From NCBI RefSeq assembly GCF_000422905.1, contig NZ_AUGY01000075.1, forward strand, positions 1 to 42,399: a DNA stretch of 42,399 bases, written 5' to 3'. How positions within the stretch are numbered: the first letter of the stretch is position 1; every line of letters starts with the position of its first letter. Below are positions 16,563-24,401 of this stretch, piece by piece. The notes beneath the pieces are model-generated. The model made no database searches, was not told the origin of the DNA, and saw only the letters and a program-made list of their open reading frames with translations. Position numbers and translations under genes: made by a program. Source of the stretch: Paenibacillus alginolyticus DSM 5050 = NBRC 15375. Lineage in GTDB: Bacteria > Bacillota > Bacilli > Paenibacillales > NBRC-103111.

Positions 16563-16961
16563 TTATGCCGCTAAGCGGGGTGGCTGACTTAATGATGCAG
16601 CTCTTTGTTTCTTATGATAACACACATAAGACCCGCCGATGATAACAAATCCGAGGATAAAAAACGCCAAGCCGCCGGCAGGATCGCCCACCGCGATACT
16701 TGAATACATCGCACCCGCAAGGTCAAATGCAAGACCGGCGTAAGCCCATTCCTTCAATCTAGGAAAACCGGGAATCAGTATCGCTGCAAGACCTAATAAT
16801 TTGGCCACGCCCAGAAAGGGCAGAAGGTAAGAGGGATAGCCTAAATGAGCAAATAAGGTAACCGCATCTGATGCATAGAGGATATCCGGGATAGCACCAA
16901 AACCCATCAAGGCGATCAACAATCCTGTAAAAATCCAATACATAACTTTCGTTTTTTTCAT
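16563..16961 (-). CDS. DoxX-family membrane protein
   Basis: A 132-residue protein with four hydrophobic segments (about 8-28, 48-65, 72-92 and 97-115), matching the four-helix DoxX/DoxX-like fold. Motifs such as LGYPSYLLPFLGVAKLLG and IPGFPRLKEWAYAGLAFDL are typical of the subgroup that travels with ArsR and SRPBCC genes. The ATG follows AAGGGAG by about 10 bases. The biochemical role of this subgroup is not settled. It lies 47 bases after the SRPBCC gene and 52 bases before the ArsR gene on the same strand. Confidence 0.88.
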   Translation of the reverse strand: MKKTKVMYWIFTGLLIALMGFGAIPDILYASDAVTLFAHLGYPSYLLPFLGVAKLLGLAAILIPGFPRLKEWAYAGLAFDLAGAMYSSIAVGDPAGGLAFFILGFVIIGGSYVCYHKKQRAASLSQPPRLAA

Positions 16962-17008
16962 AAAATTAGTACTCCCTTCAAATGATAAATTTGATTTGAT
17001 TTTGGTCC

Positions 17009-17494
17009 TTACATAGTGGCCAATTGTTCTGCGAGACGATCCATTGTTGATTTGGCGCCTTCGACAGCGCCATATTCCATGACCGCTTTCTCTAGATCAG
17101 CGGCGGATTTGAAGCGCGCCGTCATCGTGAGCTCTGTTGTTGTATTAGCTTGCTCCGCAAACGTGACCGTCACATGAAATGGTTCCTCATCATTGCCCCC
17201 GCCATGGGCGTATACGAGTCGCTCGGGGGTCACGATCTCATGGTAGACAATTTTATTGTCATAATCGACGCCATCCGGACCATGCATAATGTAACGCCAT
17301 ACCCCGCCTGGTCTAACATCAATTTCTTGAACCGTTGTCGTAAAACCTTTGGGTCCCCACCATTTCGGCAAATGCTCCGGATCTGTCCAAGCCTTGAAAA
17401 CCAGTTCCCGCGGCGCATGAAAGAATCGGGTGACACGGAGATCTTGACCTACAATGGATGTGAGCGTGTTGTTCGTTTCTTGAGCGTTGTTCAT
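17009..17494 (-). CDS. SRPBCC (AHSA1-like) domain protein
   Basis: A 161-residue START/Bet v 1-type protein, a hydrophobic-ligand-binding fold. Visible features are the opening VTRFFHAPRELVFKAWTDPEHLPKWWGP, the EIDVRPGGVWRYIMHGPDG segment and a C-terminal long helix (GAVEGAKSTMDRLAEQLATM). The start was moved from 17500 to the ATG at 17494 because GGAGG is directly adjacent to the first ATG but 6 bases from the second. First gene of the operon with DoxX and ArsR. The ligand is unknown; paralogues are linked to stress or xenobiotic responses. Confidence 0.9.
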   Translation of the reverse strand: MNNAQETNNTLTSIVGQDLRVTRFFHAPRELVFKAWTDPEHLPKWWGPKGFTTTVQEIDVRPGGVWRYIMHGPDGVDYDNKIVYHEIVTPERLVYAHGGGNDEEPFHVTVTFAEQANTTTELTMTARFKSAADLEKAVMEYGAVEGAKSTMDRLAEQLATM

Positions 17495-17531
17495 AATCAT
17501 CCTCCAAATTGTTTTTCATCTTTGTGTATTG

Positions 17532-17569
17532 AATATACCACAATGGGAATATTCCTGTAAAGGAATATT
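17532..17569 (-). promoter_or_regulatory. Promoter with ArsR-type operator for the SRPBCC-DoxX-ArsR operon
   Basis: On the minus strand, -35 TTTACA (17556-17561) and -10 TATATT (17532-17537) are 18 bases apart. A perfect palindrome, AATATTCC-6 bases-GGAATATT (17548-17569), is centred exactly on the -35 box. This is the layout expected of an autoregulating ArsR repressor. Confidence 0.65.
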
Positions 17570-17785
17570 TAAAGTTTTTTTTGAATTGCAGAAATACTTA
17601 AAGACGGTATCTCAATTCTCAAACAGATAAAAAGGATTTATTCTTATAACTTCTTAAGCGGAAGAAAGCTTTCGGTGCCTAAAGACGATCTGGACTTCAA
17701 CTAACGAAAAACGATAAAAAAGAAAAGCTTTTTTGGAGGAATTTCAAATGATTTCGCCCGCAGCCTTGCATTAGACTGATTAATG

Positions 17786-18073
17786 CTATTCACTTGCTTT
17801 CCATCTTGCATATTGTTCTGGTAAACATACTGCACAAGGTCTGTATCCAGCGGCTATAGCGATTTCTTCATTTTCAAAAAATACGCGATATTTTACATAT
17901 CCCCCATGAGCTATGACCCTAAGTGCAGACGGGCAATCTAGGCGACCATATATTTTACCGCGTCGATAACCTCCCAAAGTTCCCGGAGTTCCGCTATGAT
18001 AAGGACGGCGATCAGCCCCTAATAAGGTGTAAGTAGATTGACTCTCGTTTTTCTCAATGCCGTTTGCACCCAT
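17786..18073 (-). CDS. Stand-alone Ada-type metal-binding domain protein
   Basis: A 95-residue protein whose residues about 26-90 match the zinc-binding N-terminal domain of Ada, the methyl-phosphotriester repair and sensor domain. C47 (GRLDCPSA), C80 and C83 (GYRPCAVC) align with three of Ada's four zinc ligands; the position of the methyl-accepting first Cys is Gly 43 (IYGRLDC). So the classic self-methylation site is missing, though this G-x-x-x-C form recurs in a family of small Ada-like proteins. It diverges from the oxygenase gene at 18216 across a 142-base gap. Direct repair activity is therefore doubtful; DNA or metal binding is more likely. Confidence 0.82.
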   Translation of the reverse strand: MGANGIEKNESQSTYTLLGADRRPYHSGTPGTLGGYRRGKIYGRLDCPSALRVIAHGGYVKYRVFFENEEIAIAAGYRPCAVCLPEQYARWKASE

Positions 18074-18215
18074 GTAAATGACAACTCACCACCCTAATGA
18101 AGTTGTACCATAAAACGACATGTAGCAATTTCGTTATCTTGCTGTTTCATTCGAGAACGCGTACAAAAGCTGATTCTCGGGGTTATACTGTAAGAAAACG
18201 AAGGAGGCTTTCAGC

Positions 18216-18929
18216 ATGCCTGAGAATCTATCACAAAGAATAGCGGATCTGGATTGGAATTTCATCCAGCAATCGCTGGACGAGCACGGTTATGCCAAAC
18301 TACCTGGCCTGTTAAGCCATACGGAATGTAAGGAGATCATAAGCACTTACGAGGAAGAAGGTAACTTTCGAGCGACCATAGACATGGCCCGTTACCGCTT
18401 TGGGATTGGGGAGTACAAATATTACAATGCTCCTCTTCCATTTATGCTTCAACAGCTGCGCGAAGGATTGTATCCGGAACTCGCCATAACAGCAAACCGC
18501 TGGCTAGAACAATTGGGTCATAATGCTTCTTATCCGGCAACATTAGCGGAATTCCTCGATCAATGCCATCAAGAGGGGCAGAACCGTCCAACTCCATTAA
18601 TCCTGAAATATGAGGCTGGGGGATACAATTGTCTGCATCAGGATTTATATGGGGAAGTATTCTTTCCCTTTCAAGTCGTATTCGCTCTTAATCAAAGAGA
18701 AGTAGATTTCACAGGCGGGGAGTTACTATTGGTGGAGCAGCGTCCGAGGGCGCAAAGTAGAGGCCATGTCATCACGTTGAAACAAGGAGAAGGCTTGATT
18801 TTTCCAACTAATCATCGTCCGGTTTTGGGAACGCGCGGCTACTATAGAACGACTCTTCGACACGGTGTAAGTACTGTTACAACAGGTACAAGATACAGTT
18901 TGGGTATTATTTTTCATGATGCGAAGTAA
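18216..18929 (+). CDS. 2-oxoglutarate/Fe(II)-dependent oxygenase
   Basis: A 237-residue non-haem iron dioxygenase. The iron ligands are H141 and D143 (NCLHQDLYG) and H216 (LRHGVS); R226, ten residues later (GTRYSLGII), is the expected 2-oxoglutarate anchor. TGGELLLVEQRPRAQSRG and QGEGLIFPTNHRPV are typical of a bacterial subfamily that, to my recollection, often neighbours Ada-like domains. AACGAAGGAGG precedes the ATG by about 8 bases. The divergent Ada-type gene suggests a nucleic-acid demethylation or alkylation-response role, as for AlkB, but protein hydroxylation is also possible. The gene is intact. Confidence 0.88.
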   Translation: MPENLSQRIADLDWNFIQQSLDEHGYAKLPGLLSHTECKEIISTYEEEGNFRATIDMARYRFGIGEYKYYNAPLPFMLQQLREGLYPELAITANRWLEQLGHNASYPATLAEFLDQCHQEGQNRPTPLILKYEAGGYNCLHQDLYGEVFFPFQVVFALNQREVDFTGGELLLVEQRPRAQSRGHVITLKQGEGLIFPTNHRPVLGTRGYYRTTLRHGVSTVTTGTRYSLGIIFHDAK

Positions 18930-18963
18930 TGAGAACAGATCGAAATTAGTAAATAAAAAAAGG

Positions 18964-19040
18964 AAGGGGGCTGTCTCCAAAATTTGATGAATACATTAGA
19001 GGGTCAGCAGGTCTATAACCCTATTGGGACAGTCCCCTTT
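18964..19040 (+). terminator. Terminator-type hairpin with GGGCTGTCTCC / GGGACAGTCCCC arms
   Basis: AAGGGGGCTGTCTCCAA pairs imperfectly with TTGGGACAGTCCCCTTT across a loop that holds its own small stem (GGGT...ACCC). TTTT follows. The right arm recurs before the second phospholipase-D-like remnant at about 23540. Confidence 0.6.
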
Positions 19041-19049
19041 TGAATTTTA

Positions 19050-19890
19050 TTATTGAACGACTAGAGTAGCCGCTTGTAAATTTACTGGTAAATAATCAAT
19101 AGGATCTGTTGCGCTGCTAGTGATCGTTTCGACATACCAGGTGTAATCCCCAACAATGGTGGGTGCCATCCAGTTAGTGAATGTAAAAGTCACACTCTGA
19201 TTCCCGCTAAGTCCAGCATTAGTTAAATACAGATAATTACCGGAAAAAGATAAGTTGCCGCTCAGTAGGGTTCCATCGCTTTTTACAGCCGTGACGCTGG
19301 AACCGTAATTTTATCGATGGATGCTGTACCTCTGCCATAAGAGCCGCGAATACGCAAGAATTCCGCATAATATTTGTCCGCTGTTGCTTTGTCATGAATA
19401 ATCATTAAATTTTCACTGTTCGTGTCGTTGGCATTCGCACTTGCATTAAAAGAACCTGTAGCGACAACACCAGTCGTATAACCTTTATCAGCAATAAGCA
19501 CCTTATCATGCAGCTTGCCGCCGTATGGGTTGTCAGCAATACTGACCGGAATATCTGCATCAGCAAGATAAGCTAATTCCCCGTAAGGCCCGTTAGAACC
19601 ATATTGGCTCAAATCGAAAATACCCGCAACATTAACTCCACGAGTTTTAGCATTAATGATCTCCGTTCTTAGGTTATCATCTGTAAAGGAAAAATAATCG
19701 AAGTATAAATTGTATTTGGCATTATTCACAACATCAATAGCGCGGTGCGGTTATCGCCTTTTACACTAATACCTGCATTTATCAGCTGTTGAGTAAATGT
19801 GTTTGTGATGTAGTCGGAATCTGTGACGATACGAATATTCACACCTCGGTTTTTGGCACGAATGACTGCATCCACAAAGGAATTAGCATT
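19050..19890 (-). pseudogene. Phospholipase-D-like gene, degraded copy 1 (keeps HKD motif 2)
   Basis: A minus-strand remnant in several frames. The 5' part near 19770-19890 encodes FVDAVIRAKNRGVNIRIVTD; the longest open piece (19283-19729) encodes YFDYFSFTDDNLRTEIINAK and the HKD motif LHDKVLIAD with a following GSFNASANAND. The last piece, in another frame to TAA at 19050, encodes a beta-type C-terminal module (SGNYLYLTNAGLSGNQSVTF). Compared with copy 2 it lacks about 119 bp at 19744-19745, which removes the first catalytic motif. Frameshifts at both junctions make it non-functional. About 220 bases beyond it (19891-20113) show no gene. Confidence 0.8.
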
Positions 19891-20113
19891 TTTTTAAATG
19901 GTTTTACAATAAACAAGAAATTCACCTTCTTCTATATTGTTGCCTTCCTATGAGAAAGACTCATTCTATAGATTAGGATGAGTTTGTTAAGGGTGTAGAC
20001 GAAAAATATTAAAAAAATATATAGAGATGGAAATATTGAGAAACTATGAAAAATGGATAGGGGCGTGTATATCAAATTAATGCTGTGATTTATCAAAAAA
20101 TGAGAAAAAAATA

Positions 20114-20141
20114 TAGCCTGTTGAACTTTATCAACAGGCTA
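20114..20141 (-). terminator. Terminator of the collagen-like gene
   Basis: A perfect 11-bp stem (TAGCCTGTTGA / TCAACAGGCTA) with a 6-base loop; on the minus strand it is followed by ATATTTTTTTC. Confidence 0.88.
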
Positions 20142-20168
20142 ATCTATCATGACAATGCTGGAGGCTTA

Positions 20169-21062
20169 TTAAGAAGGAGTATAAGATAAACTGGCGCTAA
20201 ATGAGAGTTGGGTAATATCAGCTGCTGAGGGATCTGTCGACGCAAGCGTCCTTACACGAATACCAATACGATCACCAGCAGCAACTACTAATGACCCCCC
20301 AACATTTATATTCGTTGCGGTTCGGAAGCCGGATGGGTTACCAGGTGTAATGACCGTATTCGGAAATCCGAATCTAACCGAACTAGTCAGCGGAGTGGTT
20401 ACGTAAGGTGATGAACTATGATCAATCCCATTATTAGGAACTGACGGTGCTCGGAATACTGTAAAATCATATTGAAGACCGAGAGTATTTATAGAAACCA
20501 CAGAAGCAACCAATAAATCTACACTTATTTGTAAATTTTGAACGGTACCTGCAAAGGGAATTGGGAAAGCAAAACCACCTGCTTCGGGTGGCATAGTTGA
20601 TTCTCCAGTACCGTCAATAACTTCAACCGTGTGATTACCAAAACCCATTAAAATTGGAGCTGCTGATACTACTGTAGCACCACTTATGATGATCCCCGTT
20701 GAAAATGGAATTAATCCGCCTCCTGGTGGTCCTGCCGGACCAGTGGCTCCAATTGGTCCAGGCAGACCTTGGGGTCCTGTTGCTCCTGCCAGTCCGGCTG
20801 CGCCAATTGCTCCTGCAATTCCTGCAAGTCCAGCTGGTCCAAGTGCTCCTGCAAGTCCAGCGGGTCCAGCTTCGCCAATTGCTCCTACAAGTCCTGTTAG
20901 ACCAGTGGGTCCAAGTGCTCCTGCAAGTCCAGTGGGTCCAACTGCTGCAATTGCTCCTCCAAGCTCTTGAAGCAATTGCGGTCCTACTAGTCCTGGAGGT
21001 CCTTGTGGCCCTCGCGGTCCTTCTGGTCCTGGAGGTCCTGGTGGACAATTACATCTTCCCAT
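20169..21062 (-). CDS. Collagen-like spore-surface (exosporium BclB-type) protein
   Basis: A 297-residue protein. After a Cys-containing head (MGRCNC) come about 100 residues of Gly-x-y triplets, interrupted once near residues 30-41 by QLLQELGGAIAA. From about residue 120 a non-collagenous domain begins (IPFSTGIIISGATVV) that resembles the trimerising C-terminal domain of BclB-like exosporium glycoproteins. Pro and Thr in the y position are present but Ala/Leu triplets are common. The ATG follows GGGAGATGAG. Long antisense Pro-rich frames are by-products of the triplet repeats. It would form trimeric filaments on the spore surface; that role is inferred from family resemblance. Confidence 0.87.
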   Translation of the reverse strand: MGRCNCPPGPPGPEGPRGPQGPPGLVGPQLLQELGGAIAAVGPTGLAGALGPTGLTGLVGAIGEAGPAGLAGALGPAGLAGIAGAIGAAGLAGATGPQGLPGPIGATGPAGPPGGGLIPFSTGIIISGATVVSAAPILMGFGNHTVEVIDGTGESTMPPEAGGFAFPIPFAGTVQNLQISVDLLVASVVSINTLGLQYDFTVFRAPSVPNNGIDHSSSPYVTTPLTSSVRFGFPNTVITPGNPSGFRTATNINVGGSLVVAAGDRIGIRVRTLASTDPSAADITQLSFSASLSYTPS

Positions 21063-21257
21063 AGTCTCATCTCCCTATTATCAAAGTACTGTATCATATT
21101 AAAAGCTTAAGAAGATAAGCACAGCAGATACCTATCAACTGAAAAATAGGCAAATAGAGTAGTAATAAATTCGCTAATTTCTATTCTCCTATGTGATTGT
21201 CCCATACCAATTTGTCTATGCTCGCATTAAATAGTAAAAGGGATCGAAGGCAGGGGA

Positions 21258-22293
21258 GTGATGAGATTGGAGAGTCGCCCTTTGGTAACGAAAAGAAGCA
21301 GTAGAAAAAGAATTTTGGAGCTTTACAGACGTTATCACAGTCTAAACCTGAAGCTTTACGCCTTTACTCCAGCAGATATTCTTTGGAAGGAACAACGTAT
21401 TATTGGACTTAGCCTGAAAAAGGGTATATGGAAACAAAGCTCGTTTCCTTTTCCTCATGTCGTTTATAACCGGTGTTTTAACAAAAAATTAGTAACCATT
21501 CAACGCCTAGAGAAGGCGATTGGTAGAAACAAATGTTTCAACAATATCAATTTTTTTAATAAATGGGATCTCTATAACCTATTAAAACAGTCCATTCTTA
21601 AACCCTATGTACCAGACACATTTTTATATAATGAAGTGAATATATCAGAACTATTAGAGAAATATAAACTAGTATACATTAAGCCTTCTTACGGATCTGA
21701 GGGGAAGTCTGTGTATCGGGTTGACTAACGGATAATGGAGATATTCACATCTCTTTGCACAGCTTGAATCCAAGATATATTTGTAGAAAAGATGAAAGCG
21801 TTCAGGAAAAACTGAATGAACTTCTCGGACCGAAGAAATATATGGTTCAGCAAGGGATTCGTATAAGTCAACTTGATCGTCAGTATGTTGATATCCGGGT
21901 ACTTGTTCAAAAAGATATTCTTGGAGAATGGACGGTTTCCGCCATAACAAGTAGAGTGGCTTATGAGAATTACTTTAACACGAGTATGTGTGAAACCATT
22001 TATGATGTGGTTGAAATTCTTCCGCAATTAGTTTCGCTGGAAAATATCAATGAAATCCTCCGATCTCTGCATGAGATAAGTGTAAAGGCGCACAAGAAGC
22101 AGAAACTCATTTGGGTTCATTGGGAGAATTGAGTGTCGATTTTGTATTAGACGAACAAAGTAAGTTATGGATTATTGAACTTAACGGAAAACCCCAAAAA
22201 GATATATACAAAAACCTTAAGTGTTGTAAACGCAAAATTTATAGTAGACCTTTGGAATATGCGTATTATCTCTCTCAAATTGAGAGAGAATAA
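21258..22293 (+). pseudogene. YheC/YheD-family ATP-grasp gene, broken by two frameshifts
   Basis: Three consecutive frames together make one YheC/YheD-like spore-associated ATP-grasp protein. Piece 1 (21258-21728) holds the family opening (TPADILWKEQRIIGLSLKKG, PFPHVVYNRC) and the ATP-binding VYIKPSYGSEGKSVYRV. Piece 2 continues in a new frame (TDNGDIHISLHSLNP to about 22100) with MVQQGI and DIRVLVQKD. Piece 3 carries GSLGELSVDFVLDEQ and WIIELNGKP, matching the usual GELGID and IEVNSKP. Frameshifts fall near 21722 and 22100. No large deletion is visible, so the loss is recent or the breaks are sequencing errors. Confidence 0.82.
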
Positions 22294-22356
22294 GTTTTTC
22301 AAAATATGCATGTTTCGCTCATGATTCTGCAAACCCACACGATTTTAATTTTCCAC

Positions 22357-22406
22357 TATACCGAAAAGCCCTCTTATGAACATCTACAAGAGGGCTTTTC
22401 GGTATA
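22357..22406. terminator. Bidirectional terminator between the ATP-grasp and DUF3231 genes
   Basis: A perfect 19-bp stem (TATACCGAAAAGCCCTCTT with its complement) and a 12-base loop, carrying A/T tracts on both sides, between converging genes. Confidence 0.9.
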
Positions 22407-22419
22407 ATTTGCTGGATAG

Positions 22420-23424
22420 TTATTGGTCTTTAGCAATTTCTTTTCTGTTTGGTGCAATTGGAGGTTGTTCTAACCATTTATTTTTTATCATGAGATCAAA
22501 CCAATTTTTTGATACGGTTAGGTCTTTGAGAATTATTCTCTCATAATCAAGAATTAGATCAGACCTCATGGAACCCGCTAGTCCTAATCCATGGTATGAT
22601 TGAGAAGTCAGAAACAAAAAACCAGTATGATACATGATAAGTTTATCTGAAAACGGTGAATCAGTAGATTCGGTTATTTCCGTTTCCCATGACATCGGAA
22701 CAGGTAAATTATCATCCTTTAGTTTTTTACTTAGCAATTGAATGTGGTCATTTGACGTTTGAACTGCATCTGTTAGAAATTCCCTTATTTCTTTAGTTCC
22801 GGCAATTTGACTAAATGCAATTCCAAGTGTTTTTGCCATAATGCTTTTCTTTAAATTAAGGGAAATATTACCTATTTCTATGGCTGAAAGAGGACGTTTA
22901 TCTCCCCAAAAACCATCGAGATATTTTTTACTATCAATAAACTCTGGGTTTGCTCGGGGGAAAAAATACGGGTCTCTTTGAAAATGCCCCTTTTCAAGTA
23001 ATAAATCAACGGTACGATTGTACATATTTTTTCCATCCAACAAACAGGAATCAAAAAAATCCCTTAGATCTTTTCTAACTGATGTAGTAAGCGAATATAT
23101 GTGACCGTTTAAACCATGTATTGTCATGAGATACAAATAATCTAAACAAAAAATATCTGAAAATAACCTGCTTATATTGGGGTTGAAATCTTCATCCGTA
23201 AACCCTATGGGTAATGGAAATCCATCGCTAAGAATAAAAGTCGAAACCTGCTGCATTTGATTCTCAGTTATTTTTATTGCATCGTCAAAAACCTCTCTAA
23301 TCGACGTATCTTCTATAGTGGAAAGCATATATTTATTCACACAATTTACCATCGTGCCATTTACGTATTGCCCCCATAAAGCTCCGATTTCCGTCGATGT
23401 TAGTTTTAATTGAGTTTTATTCAT
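22420..23424 (-). CDS. DUF3231-family protein (ferritin-like four-helix repeats)
   Basis: A 334-residue protein made of two related halves (about 8-165 and 175-320). Each half opens with the same type of motif (LTSTEIGALWGQYVNGTMVNC and LSAIEIGNISLNLKKSIMAK), and each carries a later segment like DNLPVPMSWETEITESTDSPFSD, where the second half is clearer. DUF3231 members are all-helical, in some Bacilli linked to spores, with no proven activity. GAGGTGACGG precedes the ATG. It appears intact, lying between a broken ATP-grasp gene and a phospholipase-D-like remnant. Confidence 0.85.
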   Translation of the reverse strand: MNKTQLKLTSTEIGALWGQYVNGTMVNCVNKYMLSTIEDTSIREVFDDAIKITENQMQQVSTFILSDGFPLPIGFTDEDFNPNISRLFSDIFCLDYLYLMTIHGLNGHIYSLTTSVRKDLRDFFDSCLLDGKNMYNRTVDLLLEKGHFQRDPYFFPRANPEFIDSKKYLDGFWGDKRPLSAIEIGNISLNLKKSIMAKTLGIAFSQIAGTKEIREFLTDAVQTSNDHIQLLSKKLKDDNLPVPMSWETEITESTDSPFSDKLIMYHTGFLFLTSQSYHGLGLAGSMRSDLILDYERIILKDLTVSKNWFDLMIKNKWLEQPPIAPNRKEIAKDQ

Positions 23425-23512
23425 ATCTCCGTCACCTCTAAAAGTTAGATTGTCCCAATTAGAAAAGATTTATCATTTTAATTTTCGAAAAAGAAGTTCG
23501 CCGTAGAAGGAT

Positions 23513-23559
23513 AAAAAGGCTATCCCACAATCAGAAACCTATTGGGACAGTCCCCTTTT
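23513..23559. terminator. Hairpin related to the one at 18964-19040
   Basis: AAAAAGGCTATCCCA pairs imperfectly with TTGGGACAGTCCCCTTTT. The right arm and all following sequence are duplicated from the 19019-20027 region. Confidence 0.5.
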
Positions 23560-23566
23560 GAATTTA

Positions 23567-24192
23567 TTATTGAACGACTAGAGTAGCCGCTTGTAAATTT
23601 ACTGGTAAATAATCATTAGGATCTGTTGCGCTGCTAGTAATCATTTCGACATACCAGGTGTAAATCCCAACAATAGTAGGTGCCATCCAGTTAGTGAATG
23701 TAAAAGTCACACTCTGATTCCCGCTAAGTCCAGCATTATTTAAATACAGATAATTACCGGAAAAAGATAAGTTGCCGCTGGAACCGTAATTTTATCGATG
23801 GATGCTGTACCCCTGCCATAAGAGCCGCGAATACGCACGAATTCCGCATAATATTTGTCCGCCGTTGCTTTGTCATGAATAATCATTAAATTTTCACTGT
23901 TCGTGTCGTTGGCATTCGCACTTGCATCGAAAATACCCTCAACATTAACTCCACGAGTTTTAGCATTAATGATCGCCGTTCTTAGGTTATCATCTGTAAA
24001 GGAAAAATAATCGAAGTATAAGTTGTATTTGGCATTGTTCTCAACATCAATGAGCGGTTGAATCGGATTATCTTCCGGTGCAAAATAAACTTCAACTGGA
24101 AAGCTTCCGGTTGATGTGTTAATGGTTACTTACCTTTTGCCCATCAATGATGGCATATTTATTATGCATTAGCGCGCTGCGGTTATCACCTT
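23567..24192 (-). pseudogene. Phospholipase-D-like gene, degraded copy 2 (keeps HKD motif 1)
   Basis: A second copy of the sequence at 19050-19890, nearly identical where aligned. It retains the piece missing from copy 1, encoding SALMHNKYAIIDGQK (the first HKD motif) and PVEVYFAPEDNPIQPLID. It lacks 36 bp corresponding to 19263-19298, 168 bp corresponding to 19447-19614 (which contains HKD motif 2) and the 5' part beyond about 24192, where it joins sequence like 20009-20027. Both internal deletions are multiples of three. A stop and a frameshift follow the GQKVSNH segment. Non-functional. Confidence 0.8.
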
Positions 24193-24216
24193 AAAAATAT
24201 ATAGAGATTTACTTCC

Positions 24217-24245
24217 AACCCGGGTGCCCAGCGTCCGGGTTTTAT
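24217..24245 (+). terminator. Terminator-like hairpin upstream of uptake system 2
   Basis: AACCCGG pairs with CCGGGTT (11-base loop) and is followed by TTAT. It marks the border between the scrambled region and the polysaccharide-utilisation locus. Confidence 0.55.
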
Positions 24246-24401
24246 CATGAAAAGAATATCCGTGCAAAAAATGTGTAGTCCTCGAAGCAAAAGAAGCGGA
24301 GAACAGCAAATAGTGAGACTATCCATATAAAACGGCGGTTGGTATGGTGGGTTCAAGCCGAATCACAAGAGGCTAACAACAGAAAGGAAGGTGAGCCATG
24401 C

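Noticed and set aside
20686..21064. Long Pro/Ala- and Leu/Gln-rich plus-strand frames opposite the collagen-like gene.
   Set aside because: They arise from the Gly-x-y codon periodicity of the minus-strand gene and have no ribosome binding site or family resemblance.
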